Shown: positions 38,331-47,872 of the stretch, piece by piece | Numbering within the stretch: the first letter of the stretch is position 1 | Layout of the letters: each line of letters begins with the position of its first letter | Assembly: GCA_963745595.1 (NCBI GenBank) | Contig: CAVUYB010000003.1 | Span: forward strand, 1-64,000 | Direction: 5' to 3' | Source of the DNA: DASZUK01 sp963745595 | GTDB lineage: Bacteria; Actinomycetota; Acidimicrobiia; Acidimicrobiales; RAAP-2 | Length of the DNA stretch: 64,000 nucleotides | The notes under the pieces: model-generated | The model's database searches: none | What the model was told of the DNA's origin: nothing | The model's input: only the letters and a program-made list of their open reading frames with translations | Position numbers and translations under genes: made by a program

Positions 38331-39431
38331 CTAGATCTCCCCGCCCGGGCACCCGCTGGAGCCTCCCGAGGGTGCGCCCATCAGCGCCCGGAACTCGTCG
38401 AACAGGTACCGGGCGTCGTGCGGTCCCGGCCCGGCCTCGGGGTGGTACTGCACGGAGAACGCGGCGGCCGACCGGCAGCGGATGCCCTCGACGACGCCGT
38501 CGTTCAGGTTGACGTGGCTCACGTCGGCGTCGGGCACGTCGACGACCGCGTAGTTGTGGTTCTGGCTCGTCACCTCGACCTGCCCGGTCGACCGGCGCTG
38601 GACGGGGTGGTTGCTGCCGTGGTGGCCGAACGGCAGCTTGTACGTCGTCCCGCCGAGCGCGGTGGCCAGGATCTGGTGGCCGAGGCAGATGCCGAAGACC
38701 GGCACCCGCCCGACGAGGGCGCCGACCGCGGCCGCCGGGCCGGGCAGGGCGGCCGGGTCGCCGGGCCCGTTCGAGAGGAAGACGCCGTCGGGGGCCATCG
38801 CCAACACGTCGTCGGCGGCCGTGCCGGCCGGGACGACGGTGATCGTCGCCAGCGCGCCGAGCTGGCGGAGCATCGTCTCCTTGATGCCGAAGTCGTAGGC
38901 GACGACCCGGTACGGGCCGTCGCCACGGACGTACGGCTCGGTCGTCGTCACGCCGGCGACGAGGTCGTGCCCGTCGGTCGGCTCGGCCGCGGCCGCGGCG
39001 GCCCGGAGCTCGGCCTCGTCGGCCGTCCCGAACGCACCCGGCATCGCGCCACGGTCCCGCAGGTGCCGGGTCAGCCGCCGGGTGTCGATGCCGGTGACCG
39101 CGGGGACACCGTGGCGGACGAGGAACGCCTCGAGCCCCTCGGTGGCTCGCCAGTTGCTCGGCTCCGTCGTCAGGTCCCGGACGACGACGCCGCGGCAGAA
39201 CGGCCGCGGCGCCTCGTCGTCGGCCGCGTTCGTGCCGTAGTTGCCGATGTGCGGGTACGTGAACGCCACCACCTGGCCGGCGTACGACGGATCCGTCACG
39301 ACCTCCTGGTAGCCGCTGAGCGCGGTGTTGAAGACGACCTCGCCGGTCGAGACCGGCTGCACGAGGCCGGCCGCCTCGCCCTCGAAGACCTCGCCGTCGG
39401 CGAGCACCAACAGTGCCGGCTGCCGGCTCAT
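38331..39431 (-). CDS. carA: Carbamoyl-phosphate synthase small subunit
   Basis: This 366-residue glutaminase passes ammonia to CarB. The class I amidotransferase triad is complete: Cys249 in GICLGHQ, His330 and Glu332 in QYHPEA. The N-terminal half has LADGEVFEGEA and the TALSGYQEVVTDPSY segment. The start ATG overlaps the pyrC stop (ATGA). Confidence 0.96.
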   Translation of the reverse strand: MSRQPALLVLADGEVFEGEAAGLVQPVSTGEVVFNTALSGYQEVVTDPSYAGQVVAFTYPHIGNYGTNAADDEAPRPFCRGVVVRDLTTEPSNWRATEGLEAFLVRHGVPAVTGIDTRRLTRHLRDRGAMPGAFGTADEAELRAAAAAAEPTDGHDLVAGVTTTEPYVRGDGPYRVVAYDFGIKETMLRQLGALATITVVPAGTAADDVLAMAPDGVFLSNGPGDPAALPGPAAAVGALVGRVPVFGICLGHQILATALGGTTYKLPFGHHGSNHPVQRRSTGQVEVTSQNHNYAVVDVPDADVSHVNLNDGVVEGIRCRSAAAFSVQYHPEAGPGPHDARYLFDEFRALMGAPSGGSSGCPGGEI

Positions 39432-40756
39432 CGCTGGGCCTCGGCGTCGACGACGATCGGCTCGCCACGCAGGACGGTGTGGCGGACCCGGCCGGTGAGC
39501 TTCCGGCCGGCGTACGGCGTGTTCCGGCTGCGGCTGGCCAGCCGGCCGGCGTCGACCGTCCAGGTGCCGACGGGATCGACGACGCACAGGTTGGCGTCGG
39601 CGCCCGGCGCGACGGGGCCGCCGTGGGCGGTCTGCCCGGCCGGCCCACCGGGCGACCCGGCGGCGAGGCCGGCGATCGCCGCTGGTTGCCAGCTCAGGAG
39701 GGCGAGGACGCGCTCGGGCGGCAGCGGCAACTCGGTCAGGGCAACGGCGAGCGCGGTCTCCAGCCCGAGCATCCCCGGCGGGGCCTGGTCGAACGGCCGG
39801 TCCTTCATCTCGGGGGCGTGCGGCGCGTGGTCGGTCGCGATGGCGTCGATCGTCCCGTCGACGAGGCCGGCCTTGATCGCCGCGACGTCGTCGTCGGTCC
39901 GCAGCGGCGGGTTGACCTTGAAGACCGGGTCGTACCCGGCGACGAGGCCGTCGGTGAGGGCGAAGTGGTGCGGTGCGGCCTCGGCGGTGACGGCCAGCCC
40001 CTCGGCCCTGGCGGCCCGGACGAGCTCGACCGAGCCGGCGGTCGACAGATGGAGGAAGTGCACCGGACAGCCGGTGAGCCGGACGAGGGCGATGTCGCGG
40101 GCGACCATCGCCTCTTCGGCCGCGGCCGGGATCCCGGGGATGCCGAGCCGGCTGGACCACGCCCCCTCGTGCATCGAGCCGCCGCCAGCCAACCGCTCGT
40201 CCTCGCAGTGCTGGGCGAGGACGACGGGGGTGCCCTGGGCCCGCAGCCCGGCTGCGTAGTCGAGCGCCCGGCGCATGAGGCCGCCGTCCTGGACGCCGGC
40301 ACCGTCGTCGGTGAACAGCCGGACACCGAGGGCGGCCAGCTCGGCCATCGGGGCCAGCCGCTCGCCGGCCCGGCCGACGGTGATCGCCCCGGCCACGGCC
40401 ACCTCGGCGGCGGCGGTCCGGCCGAGCTCGAGCACTTCGCGGGCGACGCCGGCCGAGTCGATCGTCGGCTCGGTGTTCGGCATGGCGACGACCGCGGTGT
40501 ACCCGCCGAGCGCGGCGGCCCGGGCGCCGGTCTCGACCGTCTCCGCCTCCTCCCGACCGGGCTGGCGGAGATGGGTGTGCAGGTCGACCAGGCCGGGGGC
40601 GACGAGGCACCCGTCGGCGTCGAGGACCAGCGCGGCGGACGGCACGTCCAGGTCGGCCTCGACCGCCCGGATCACCCCGTCGGCGACGAGGACGTCGGCG
40701 CGGCGGCTCCCGCCGGCGTCGACCACCGTGCCCCCCCGAACGACCAGCTCAGCCAC
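39428..40756 (-). CDS. pyrC: Dihydroorotase
   Basis: This 442-residue amidohydrolase cyclises carbamoyl aspartate. Metal histidines His60 and His62 (DLHTHLRQPG) are present, with the ATDHAPHAPEMK segment carrying the catalytic Asp. This is the class I type found in pyrimidine operons. The GTG start overlaps the pyrB stop by 8 bases. Confidence 0.96.
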   Translation of the reverse strand: MAELVVRGGTVVDAGGSRRADVLVADGVIRAVEADLDVPSAALVLDADGCLVAPGLVDLHTHLRQPGREEAETVETGARAAALGGYTAVVAMPNTEPTIDSAGVAREVLELGRTAAAEVAVAGAITVGRAGERLAPMAELAALGVRLFTDDGAGVQDGGLMRRALDYAAGLRAQGTPVVLAQHCEDERLAGGGSMHEGAWSSRLGIPGIPAAAEEAMVARDIALVRLTGCPVHFLHLSTAGSVELVRAARAEGLAVTAEAAPHHFALTDGLVAGYDPVFKVNPPLRTDDDVAAIKAGLVDGTIDAIATDHAPHAPEMKDRPFDQAPPGMLGLETALAVALTELPLPPERVLALLSWQPAAIAGLAAGSPGGPAGQTAHGGPVAPGADANLCVVDPVGTWTVDAGRLASRSRNTPYAGRKLTGRVRHTVLRGEPIVVDAEAQR

Positions 40757-41744
40757 TCTGCGCCTCCAGCGGCTGGTCGTCGGCCAGGCCGATCGTGCCG
40801 GAGCCGAGGAGCAGGAAGAGGACGGCCATCCGGACGGCGACGCCGTTGGCGACCTGCCGGGTGGCGACGGTCATCGGCAGGTCGGCGACGTCGGACGCGA
40901 TCTCGACGCCGCGGACCATCGGGCCGGGATGGGTCACGAGCGCGTCCGGCGACAGCGTCGCGACCCGCCGGGCGGTCATCCCCCACTCGGCGGTGTACTC
41001 GCGCAACGACGGGACGAACATCCCGCTCCCTCGCTCGGCCTGCAGTCGGAGGAGGGAGACGACGTCGGCGTCGGCCAGCGCGTCGTCGAGGTCGGCGGTG
41101 ACCGTCACCGGCCAGCCGTCGAGCGACGGCGGCAGCAGGCTGCCCGGCGCGGCGAGCGTGACCGACGCGCCGAGGGCGTCGTAGGCGAGCACCTGGGAGC
41201 GGGCGACACGGCTGTGGCGGACGTCGCCGACGATGACGACGCGCAGGCCTTCGAAGCAGCTCACGCCCAGCTCGGCCGGGTCACGGCCCTGCCGCTCGGC
41301 CAGCACCTGGCGGACGGTGAAGCAGTCGAGGAGGGCCTGGGTCGGATGCTCGTGCCAGCCGTCGCCGGCGTTTATCACCCGCGCCCGCTCGGCCCAGCGC
41401 GCCACCTGGTGGGGGGCGCCGGACGAGGCGTGGCGGACGATGATGGCGTCGATGCCGAGGGCTTCGACCGTCTCGATCGTGTCGCGGAGCGACTCGCCCT
41501 TCTTCACCGACGACGTGGCGACGGACAGCGAGAGGACGTCAGCGGAGAGCCGCTTGGCCGCCGTCTCGAACGAGAGCCGGGTGCGGGTCGACTCCTCGAA
41601 GAACAGCGTGGCGACGACCCGACCGCGCAGCGTCGGGACCTTCGGGATGGCCCGGCGCTCGACCTCGGCGAACGCCTCCGCCACCCGGAGGATCTCCGCG
41701 ATGCCGTCGGCACCGAGGTCGTTGACGGAGAGCAGGTGGTTCAT
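40749..41744 (-). CDS. pyrB: Aspartate carbamoyltransferase catalytic subunit
   Basis: This 331-residue enzyme joins carbamoyl phosphate and aspartate. The STRTR motif, HPTQALLDCF and the HPGPMVRGVEI segment are intact. No regulatory pyrI is present, which is usual in Actinobacteria. The ATG overlaps the pyrR stop (ATGA). Confidence 0.96.
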   Translation of the reverse strand: MNHLLSVNDLGADGIAEILRVAEAFAEVERRAIPKVPTLRGRVVATLFFEESTRTRLSFETAAKRLSADVLSLSVATSSVKKGESLRDTIETVEALGIDAIIVRHASSGAPHQVARWAERARVINAGDGWHEHPTQALLDCFTVRQVLAERQGRDPAELGVSCFEGLRVVIVGDVRHSRVARSQVLAYDALGASVTLAAPGSLLPPSLDGWPVTVTADLDDALADADVVSLLRLQAERGSGMFVPSLREYTAEWGMTARRVATLSPDALVTHPGPMVRGVEIASDVADLPMTVATRQVANGVAVRMAVLFLLLGSGTIGLADDQPLEAQSG

Positions 41745-42310
41745 CGGGGCATCAGGGTGCCGATGGCCACCCCTTCGTCGCTGACGTCGACCATCTCCTC
41801 GCGCCGCGTCGGGAGGTTCTTGCCGACGTAATCCGGCCGGATCGGCAGCTCCCGGTGGCCCCGGTCGACCATGACGGCCAGCTGGACCAGCCGGGCCCGA
41901 CCGAAGTCGGTCAGGGCGTTGAGGGCGGCCCGCACCGTCCGGCCGGTGAAGAGGACGTCGTCGACGAGCACGACGACCCGGCCGGACAGATCGACCGGGA
42001 TCTGGGTGGCCGCCTCCGGGAGGACCGGGCGGAGGCCGATGTCGTCGCGGTAGAACGCCACGTCGAGCGTCCCGACCGGGACCCGGTCGCCCTCGGACGA
42101 CTCCAGGGCGGCCGCCATCCGGCGGGCCAGGCTGACGCCGCCGGTCTGCAGGCCGATGAGGACGACGTCGTCGAGGCCGCCGTTGCGCTCGGCCACTTCG
42201 TGGGCCATCCGGGTGAGCGCCCGCTGGACGTCCGCGGCGGACAGCACCTGAGAGTGGGGAACGAACACACCACCCAGGGGTCGGGTATGGCTGCGCTCGC
42301 GTTCGGCCAC
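41741..42310 (-). CDS. pyrR: PyrR: pyrimidine operon regulator / uracil phosphoribosyltransferase
   Basis: This 189-residue protein binds pyr mRNA in known systems and controls the operon. The PRPP-binding loop VVLVDDVLFTGRTVRAAL and the GLQTGGVSLARRM segment mark the family. As the first gene of pyrR-B-C-carA-carB-D-F it probably regulates it, but I found no clear PyrR-binding hairpin in the 55-base gap before it. The GTG at 42310 has a strong AGGAGGAG ribosome site. Confidence 0.95.
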   Translation of the reverse strand: MAERERSHTRPLGGVFVPHSQVLSAADVQRALTRMAHEVAERNGGLDDVVLIGLQTGGVSLARRMAAALESSEGDRVPVGTLDVAFYRDDIGLRPVLPEAATQIPVDLSGRVVVLVDDVLFTGRTVRAALNALTDFGRARLVQLAVMVDRGHRELPIRPDYVGKNLPTRREEMVDVSDEGVAIGTLMPR

Positions 42311-42365
42311 TGCTCCTCCTACCGTACGGGCCTCACCGGACCCGCTTCACGGTCAGACGTGGACT

Positions 42366-42767
42366 CTAGCCGGACGGCCGGGTCTGGCGGGCCACGGTCG
42401 AGAGGATCCCGTTCACGAAGCTCCCGGAGTCCTCGGTCGAGTACGTCTTGGCCAGCTCGACGGCCTCGTCGATGACGACGGCCACCGGCGGCCCGTCGGG
42501 ATCGAGCAGCTCCGCGACGGCCAGTCGGAGGACCAGCCGGTCGACGACCGCCATCCGGTCGATCGGCCAGCCGACGGACGCGGCGGCGATGAGGGTGTCC
42601 GCCTCGGCCTGCCGACCCTGCGCCGCCTCGACGAGCGAGCGGGCGAACGGGTCCGGCGCCACCGGGAGCCCGGCGACGACGTCGAGCGGCGCGTCCCCCT
42701 TGAGCTCGGCCTCGTACAGCAAGGACAGGGCCCGCTCTCGGGCCTGGTGCCGGGTGCCGGCGTTCAC
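42366..42767 (-). CDS. nusB: Transcription antitermination protein NusB
   Basis: This 133-residue helical protein pairs with NusE (S10) on boxA of rRNA transcripts. RHQARERALSLLYEAEL, the VIDEAVELAKTYSTEDSGSFVNGIL C-terminus and the length are typical. It may act on the boxA-like site of the rrn leader at the left of this window. It follows efp by 8 bases. Confidence 0.95.
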   Translation of the reverse strand: MNAGTRHQARERALSLLYEAELKGDAPLDVVAGLPVAPDPFARSLVEAAQGRQAEADTLIAAASVGWPIDRMAVVDRLVLRLAVAELLDPDGPPVAVVIDEAVELAKTYSTEDSGSFVNGILSTVARQTRPSG

Positions 42768-42775
42768 GACGCCGT

Positions 42776-43336
42776 CTAGGCCCGGGTCAGGTATTCACCG
42801 GTCCGCGTGTCGACCTTGATGGCCTCACCGGGGTTGACGAAGAGCGGGACCTGGACGACCAGCCCGGTCTGGAGGGTGGCCGGCTTGCGGGCGCCCGACA
42901 CCCGGTCACCCTGGATCCCGGGCTCGGTCTCGGTCACCTGGAGCTCGACCGCGGCCGGCAGGTCGACCCCGACGATCTCGCCGTCGTAGATCTGGAGGAT
43001 TGCCTCGTCGGTCTCCTTCAGGTACTTCGTCGCGTCACCCAGCGCCGCCGGTTCCACTTCGAGCTGCTCGTACGTCGACGTGTCCATGAACACGTAGGCG
43101 TCACCGTCCCGATAGAGGAACTGCATGTCCCGCTTGTCGATGATCGCCTGCTCGAGCTTCTCGTCGGCCCGGTACGTGCGCTCGACCTGCGCACCGGTGC
43201 GGACGTTCTTCAGCTTCGTCCGGACGAACGCGCCGCCCTTGCCCGGCTTGACGTGTTGGAACTCGACGATGCTGAACAGGCCCTCGGGGAGGTCCAGGGT
43301 CATGCCGTTCTTCAAGTCGTTGGTGGAAACAGCCAT
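42776..43336 (-). CDS. efp: Translation elongation factor P
   Basis: This 186-residue tRNA-mimic helps ribosomes through polyproline stretches. The loop HVKPGKGGAFVRTKLKN places the functional residue at Lys (PGKGG), so a lysine form is expected. All three beta domains are present. The ATG at 43336 has a GGAAAGG ribosome site. An efp before nusB is widespread. Confidence 0.96.
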   Translation of the reverse strand: MAVSTNDLKNGMTLDLPEGLFSIVEFQHVKPGKGGAFVRTKLKNVRTGAQVERTYRADEKLEQAIIDKRDMQFLYRDGDAYVFMDTSTYEQLEVEPAALGDATKYLKETDEAILQIYDGEIVGVDLPAAVELQVTETEPGIQGDRVSGARKPATLQTGLVVQVPLFVNPGEAIKVDTRTGEYLTRA

Positions 43337-43375
43337 ACCTTTCCTTACCGTCGGTCGGTCAGCACCGTCTTTTGG

Positions 43376-44488
43376 TCAGATCAGGGCGACGGCCTTGCTG
43401 AAGGTGGTGAGCGGGCGGGAGCCTTCCTCGGTCACGACCAGCGTGTCCTCGATCCGGACCCCGCCGACCCCGGGCAGGTACACCCCCGGCTCGACCGTGA
43501 CGATGACGCCGGACGAGAGGATAGCAGTGCCCAAAGGGCTGACCGTGGGGGCCTCGTGGATGTCGAGGCCGACGCCGTGGCCGGTGCCGTGCTCGAACGC
43601 GTCGGCCCAGCCGGCGGCGGCGATGACCTGCCGGCAGGCGTCGTCGACCTCCTTCGTCCCGATGCCCGGGCGCACGGCGGCCACCCCTTCGGCCTGCGAC
43701 GTCCGAACGACGTCGAAGACGCGGGCCAGCTCGCCCTCGGGCTCGCCGCCGACGCAGAACGTCCGCGTCATGTCCGACCGGTAGCCGTCGAAGGTCGCGC
43801 CGAAATCGACGACGACCGGATCACCGCGGCGGATGGGTCGGTCGGTCGGTCGGTGATGTGGCTTGGCCGAGTTCGGGCCGGCGGCGACGATCGTCTCGAA
43901 GGCCGTGCTCTCCGCGCCGCCCCGACGCATCGCGGTGTCGAGGGCGAGCGCGAACTGCTCCTCGGTGACGGTCTCCCGGACCGCCGACGCCAGTAGCGGC
44001 AGCACGTCGCCGAGCGCGGCGTCGGCGATGGCGGCCGCCCGGGCCATCCGGGCGACCTCGCCGTCGTCCTTGACCTCTCGCAACGCCTCGACGACGCCGG
44101 TCGTCGGCACGACGTCGCAGCCCTCGAGCAGTGTCGTCCACCGGCGGCTGGCGCTCCACGTCACGTCGTCGGCTTCCAGACCGACCCGGGCGCGGCCGGC
44201 CAGCGTCGCCCGCACGGCGTCCCGCTGGGTCTCGACCCCGCCGACCGTGACGTCAACGGGAGCCTCGGCCGCGGCTACCTGCTCGGCCGATTGCGTGCGG
44301 TACCGCCCGTCGGTCGTCAGCCGCGCCGCGTCGGCGGTCACGGCCAGCAGGCCGGCCGAACCGGTGAACCCGGTCAGGTACCGGACATTGGCCAGGTTGG
44401 TGACGATCAGGCTGTCGACGCCGGCGTCGTCCAGGCGGGCTCGGAGCGCGTCCAGGCGGCCGGCCACCTGCAGCGGGGGCAGCGTCAT
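43376..44488 (-). CDS. Xaa-Pro aminopeptidase/dipeptidase (M24 family)
   Basis: This 370-residue peptidase has an N-terminal creatinase-like domain and a C-terminal pita-bread domain. The metal ligands of M24 enzymes are visible: VVVDFGATFDGYRSDMTRTF (Asp pair), HGTGHGVGLDIHE, the EPG Glu and GGVRIEDT. It is likely a Pro-dipeptidase (PepQ) or aminopeptidase P. The ATG at 44488 has an AAAGGAGT ribosome site and overlaps the aroQ stop (ATGA). Confidence 0.93.
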   Translation of the reverse strand: MTLPPLQVAGRLDALRARLDDAGVDSLIVTNLANVRYLTGFTGSAGLLAVTADAARLTTDGRYRTQSAEQVAAAEAPVDVTVGGVETQRDAVRATLAGRARVGLEADDVTWSASRRWTTLLEGCDVVPTTGVVEALREVKDDGEVARMARAAAIADAALGDVLPLLASAVRETVTEEQFALALDTAMRRGGAESTAFETIVAAGPNSAKPHHRPTDRPIRRGDPVVVDFGATFDGYRSDMTRTFCVGGEPEGELARVFDVVRTSQAEGVAAVRPGIGTKEVDDACRQVIAAAGWADAFEHGTGHGVGLDIHEAPTVSPLGTAILSSGVIVTVEPGVYLPGVGGVRIEDTLVVTEEGSRPLTTFSKAVALI

Positions 44489-44976
44489 CGGGACTCCTTT
44501 TCTCGGTTGCCGGCCGTCCGGCGGTCCAGCAGCTTCCCGACCGACTCGATCGCCAGCTCGTAGCCCAGGCCGCCGAAGCCGGCGACGAGCCCGTCGGCCA
44601 CCGGCGCGACGACCGACGTATGCCGGAACGGCTCGCGAGCGGCCGGGTTCGACAGGTGCAGCTCGACGACGACGCCGTCGAACGCGGCGAGCGCGTCGTG
44701 CAGCGACCACGACGTGTGCGTGAGCGCGCCGGCGTTGACGACGACGGCCGCCGCCCGGCCGCGGGCCGCGTGGACGGCCTCGATCAGGGCGCCCTCGTGG
44801 TTCGACTGCACGTGCTCGATCACGAGGCCGAGCCGCTCGGCCGTGGCCGTCGCCGTCTTGACGTGGTCCTCCAACCGTTCGGTGCCGTAGACCGCGGGCT
44901 CGCGCTCGCCCAACAGGTCGAGGTTCGGCCCGGACAACAGCAACACCGTGCCTCTCGACGCGGCCGTGCCGCTCAC
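44485..44976 (-). CDS. aroQ: 3-dehydroquinate dehydratase, type II
   Basis: This 163-residue enzyme dehydrates 3-dehydroquinate in the shikimate pathway. The opening LLLSGPNLDLLGEREPAVYG carries the active Tyr/Arg loop, with SNHEGALIEAVH, NAGALTHTS and VELHLSNPAAREPFRH following. The GTG start forms GTGA with the aroB stop. Confidence 0.95.
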   Translation of the reverse strand: MSGTAASRGTVLLLSGPNLDLLGEREPAVYGTERLEDHVKTATATAERLGLVIEHVQSNHEGALIEAVHAARGRAAAVVVNAGALTHTSWSLHDALAAFDGVVVELHLSNPAAREPFRHTSVVAPVADGLVAGFGGLGYELAIESVGKLLDRRTAGNREKESR

Positions 44977-46031
44977 CGTCCGGCTCCCATCTCCACCAGG
45001 GTAGCCAGCGCCTCCGCCGGGTCGACGCCCCGGACCGGCTCGACGCCGGCCGGTCCGTCGAGGACGAACGTGAGGTCGTGGTGGGCCTTCTTGTCACGAC
45101 CCATGTACGACAGCAACACGTCCGGATCGGCATCGGCCGGGAGGTCGCCGGTGAGATCGAAACCGGCGACGACGCGGCGGTGCAGCGCGACCCGGTCGGC
45201 GTCGATCCGACCGAGCCGGCGGGCGAGCAGCGCGGCGTAGACGAGGCCGACCGCGACGGCCTCGCCGTGCCGGAGGTCGCCGCCGGACCCGAACGACGCC
45301 GCTTCGAGGGCGTGGGCGAGCGTATGGCCGTAGTTGAGGACCATCCGGCGGCCGCCCTCGCGCTCGTCGGACCCGACGACGTCGGCCTTGACCGTGACAC
45401 ACCGGGCGACCTGCTCGTCGATCGGCAGCGCCAGCAGCGACGCGTCCGGCTCGCCCGGGCCGAGGAAGGCGTACTTGGCCATCTCTCCCCGCCCGCACGC
45501 CCACTCCCGGGGCGCGAGGGTGTCCAGGGTGGCGGTGTCGCAGAGCACGGCTGCCGGCTGCCAGAACGCACCGACGAGGTTCTTGCCCTCCGGGATGTTG
45601 ACGCCGGTCTTGCCGCCGACGGCCGCGTCGACCTGGGCGAGGAGGGACGTGGCGACGTTCACGTACGCGGTCCCCCGGTGGTACACCGCGGCCGCGAATC
45701 CCGCGACGTCGGTGACGATGCCGCCGCCGACCGCGACGACGACGTCGCCCCGGCCGAGCCCGGACCGGGCGAACGCCCGGCAGAGGGCCTCGACGGTCCG
45801 CACCGACTTCCCGTCCTCGCCGTCGGGAACGACGTGGACGTCGAACGGGATGCCGGGGTCGACGTCGGCGAACCAGGCGGTCCCGGCGAGCGCCGACTGG
45901 GTGACGACGGCCGCCCGGGCGGCGCCGACGACGCGCTCGGCCACCACCCGCGCCAGCTCGTCGCGAACGCCCGCACCGACGAGGACGTCGTAGTCACGGC
46001 CGCCGCCGAGCGGTACCGGCACGGTGATCAC
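44973..46031 (-). CDS. aroB: 3-dehydroquinate synthase
   Basis: This 352-residue NAD- and metal-dependent enzyme forms the first ring of the shikimate pathway. GGGIVTDVAGFAAAVYHRG, TSLLAQVDAAVGGKTGVN and NYGHTLAHALE with a metal histidine are present. It starts at GTG 46031 and lies 27 bases after the aroK stop. Confidence 0.95.
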   Translation of the reverse strand: MITVPVPLGGGRDYDVLVGAGVRDELARVVAERVVGAARAAVVTQSALAGTAWFADVDPGIPFDVHVVPDGEDGKSVRTVEALCRAFARSGLGRGDVVVAVGGGIVTDVAGFAAAVYHRGTAYVNVATSLLAQVDAAVGGKTGVNIPEGKNLVGAFWQPAAVLCDTATLDTLAPREWACGRGEMAKYAFLGPGEPDASLLALPIDEQVARCVTVKADVVGSDEREGGRRMVLNYGHTLAHALEAASFGSGGDLRHGEAVAVGLVYAALLARRLGRIDADRVALHRRVVAGFDLTGDLPADADPDVLLSYMGRDKKAHHDLTFVLDGPAGVEPVRGVDPAEALATLVEMGAGR

Positions 46032-46058
46032 GCCCGCCCCCTCAGCACGACCGCGCTC

Positions 46059-46565
46059 TTAGCACGACAGGGCCTTCAGCACCTGGTCAGCGACCTCGGC
46101 CGCGGTCAGCCGATCGACGTCGACCGCGACGTCGGCGACGTCGCGGTAGAGCGGGCGACGGACGCGGTCGAGCCGGTCCACCGCGGCCGCCGGGTCGTCG
46201 TCGAGCAGTGGGCGCCCGGCGCCGTCACCGACCCGTCCGGCCAGCGTCGCCGGCTCGGCCCGCAGCCAGACGACGGTGCCCGACCGCCGCAGCAGGTCCC
46301 GGTTGGCCGGGTCGAGAACGGCGCCGCCGGCGACCGCGACGACGATCGGACCGTCGGCGGCGAGCGCACCGGCCAGCGCGGCCGACTCGGCGGCCCGGAA
46401 GGCGGCCTCGCCGTCGGCTTCGAACAGCTCCGGGACGGTGCGGCCGGTGGCCGCCTCGACCTGCTCGTCGGAGTCGACGTACGGGCAGCCGAACCGTTCG
46501 GCGAGCAGACGACCGACGGTCGTCTTGCCGGCACCCATCATGCCGACCAGGAGGACGCGGCTCAC
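46059..46565 (-). CDS. aroK: Shikimate kinase
   Basis: This 168-residue P-loop kinase phosphorylates shikimate. The Walker A GMMGAGKTT is at residues 8-16, with VDSDEQVEAATGR and the GGAVLD motif following. The GTG start overlaps the aroC stop (GTGA). Confidence 0.95.
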   Translation of the reverse strand: MSRVLLVGMMGAGKTTVGRLLAERFGCPYVDSDEQVEAATGRTVPELFEADGEAAFRAAESAALAGALAADGPIVVAVAGGAVLDPANRDLLRRSGTVVWLRAEPATLAGRVGDGAGRPLLDDDPAAAVDRLDRVRRPLYRDVADVAVDVDRLTAAEVADQVLKALSC

Positions 46566-47791
46566 GCCTCGCCGTCGGTGCCGGTGGCCGGGCGGGCCGC
46601 CGACGGGACCGGCCCGGAGAAGGTCTCCCCGAGGGAGGCGACGAAGCCGTCCCGGTTACGGACGATCTCGGCCACCGAGTCGCCGCCGAACTTGCGGAGA
46701 GCCTCGTTGGCCAGGACGAGGGCGGTCATCGTCTCGGCGACGACCCCCATCGCCGGCACCGCGGTGACGTCGGTCCGCTCCTTGAAGCTGACCGTCGACG
46801 CCTTCGTCACGACGTCGACGGTCTCGAGGACCGGACGGTTCAGCGTGGCCAGTGGCTTCATGGCGACGCGGGCGGTGATCAGGCCGCCGATCGACATCCC
46901 GCCTTCGATGCCGCCGGCCCGGACGGTGTCGCGCCGGTACCCGCCGGCCTCCGACGCGGCCTCGTCGACCCGGATGGCGTCGTGGGCGGCCGAGCCCCGC
47001 CGGCCGGCGACGTCCCAACCCTCGCCGATCTCGACCGCCTTGACCGCGTGGATGCTCATCAGCGCCTGGGCCAGGAGGGCGTCGAGCTTGCGGTCCCAGT
47101 GGACGTGGCTGCCGAGCCCGACCGGCACGCCGTAGGCGAGCACCTCGACGATGCCGCCGAGCGAGTCGCCATCCTTGGCGGCCGCCTTGATCGTCGCCAC
47201 CATGCGCTCCTCGGCCGCCGCGTCGAGGCAACGGACATCCGAACCGTCGACCCGGTCCAGATCGGCCGGCGCCGGGCGGATCCCCTCGGCCGCCCGCTCC
47301 GGGCCGAGCTGGACGACGTGGCTGAGGACGGAGACGCCGAGGTGGCCCAGGAGCAGCTTGGCCAGGCAGCCGGCCGCCACCCGGGCGGCCGTCTCCCGGG
47401 CGGACGCCCGTTCGAGCACGTCACGGGCATCGTCGAACCCGTACTTCTGCATCCCGGCCAGGTCGGCGTGGCCCGGCCGGGGCTGCGTGAGGATCTTCGA
47501 CGGCTCGCCCGGCGCCGGCGACATCTCGTCGGTCCACTTCCGCTCCCACTCGGAGTTGCCGATCTCGATGGCCACCGGCGACCCCAGCGTGCGGCCGTGG
47601 CGGATCCCGCCGAGCAGCGTGACCTCGTCGGCCTCGAACCGCATCCTCGGTCCGCGGCCGTAGCCGAGCCGGCGCCGAGCCAGCTCGGCTTGGACGTCCT
47701 CGACGGTCACCGCCAACCCGGCCGGCAGCCCTTCGACCACCACGACCAGGCCCTTGCCGTGGGATTCACCCGCGGTCAGATAACGAAGCAC
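46562..47791 (-). CDS. aroC: Chorismate synthase
   Basis: This 409-residue FMN-dependent enzyme makes chorismate, the common precursor of aromatic amino acids and of menaquinone, whose genes lie at 53968-59757. GESHGKGL, RPGHADLAGMQKYG, ERASARETAARVA and GGIEGGMSIGG are the family signatures. It leads aroC-K-B-Q. The GTG start follows a TAGTTT hexamer by six bases, so it is probably leaderless. Confidence 0.96.
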   Translation of the reverse strand: MLRYLTAGESHGKGLVVVVEGLPAGLAVTVEDVQAELARRRLGYGRGPRMRFEADEVTLLGGIRHGRTLGSPVAIEIGNSEWERKWTDEMSPAPGEPSKILTQPRPGHADLAGMQKYGFDDARDVLERASARETAARVAAGCLAKLLLGHLGVSVLSHVVQLGPERAAEGIRPAPADLDRVDGSDVRCLDAAAEERMVATIKAAAKDGDSLGGIVEVLAYGVPVGLGSHVHWDRKLDALLAQALMSIHAVKAVEIGEGWDVAGRRGSAAHDAIRVDEAASEAGGYRRDTVRAGGIEGGMSIGGLITARVAMKPLATLNRPVLETVDVVTKASTVSFKERTDVTAVPAMGVVAETMTALVLANEALRKFGGDSVAEIVRNRDGFVASLGETFSGPVPSAARPATGTDGEA

Positions 47792-47797
47792 GACACC

Positions 47798-47803
47798 AAA
47801 CTA
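47798..47803 (-). promoter_or_regulatory. -10 element of aroC (leaderless)
   Basis: TAGTTT on the minus strand ends six bases before the GTG of aroC. No ribosome site or clear -35 is visible. It would drive the aroC-K-B-Q group. Confidence 0.5.
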
Positions 47804-47872
47804 CTCAGCACGGGCCGGACGCCCGGGACCCGGCCCTTGGCCCACCGGAGCGGCCACGCGCCGCGTCGGCGC

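Noticed and set aside
42311..42365. PyrR-binding attenuator before pyrR
   Set aside because: The 55-base gap shows no convincing antiterminator/terminator pair or PyrR loop sequence.
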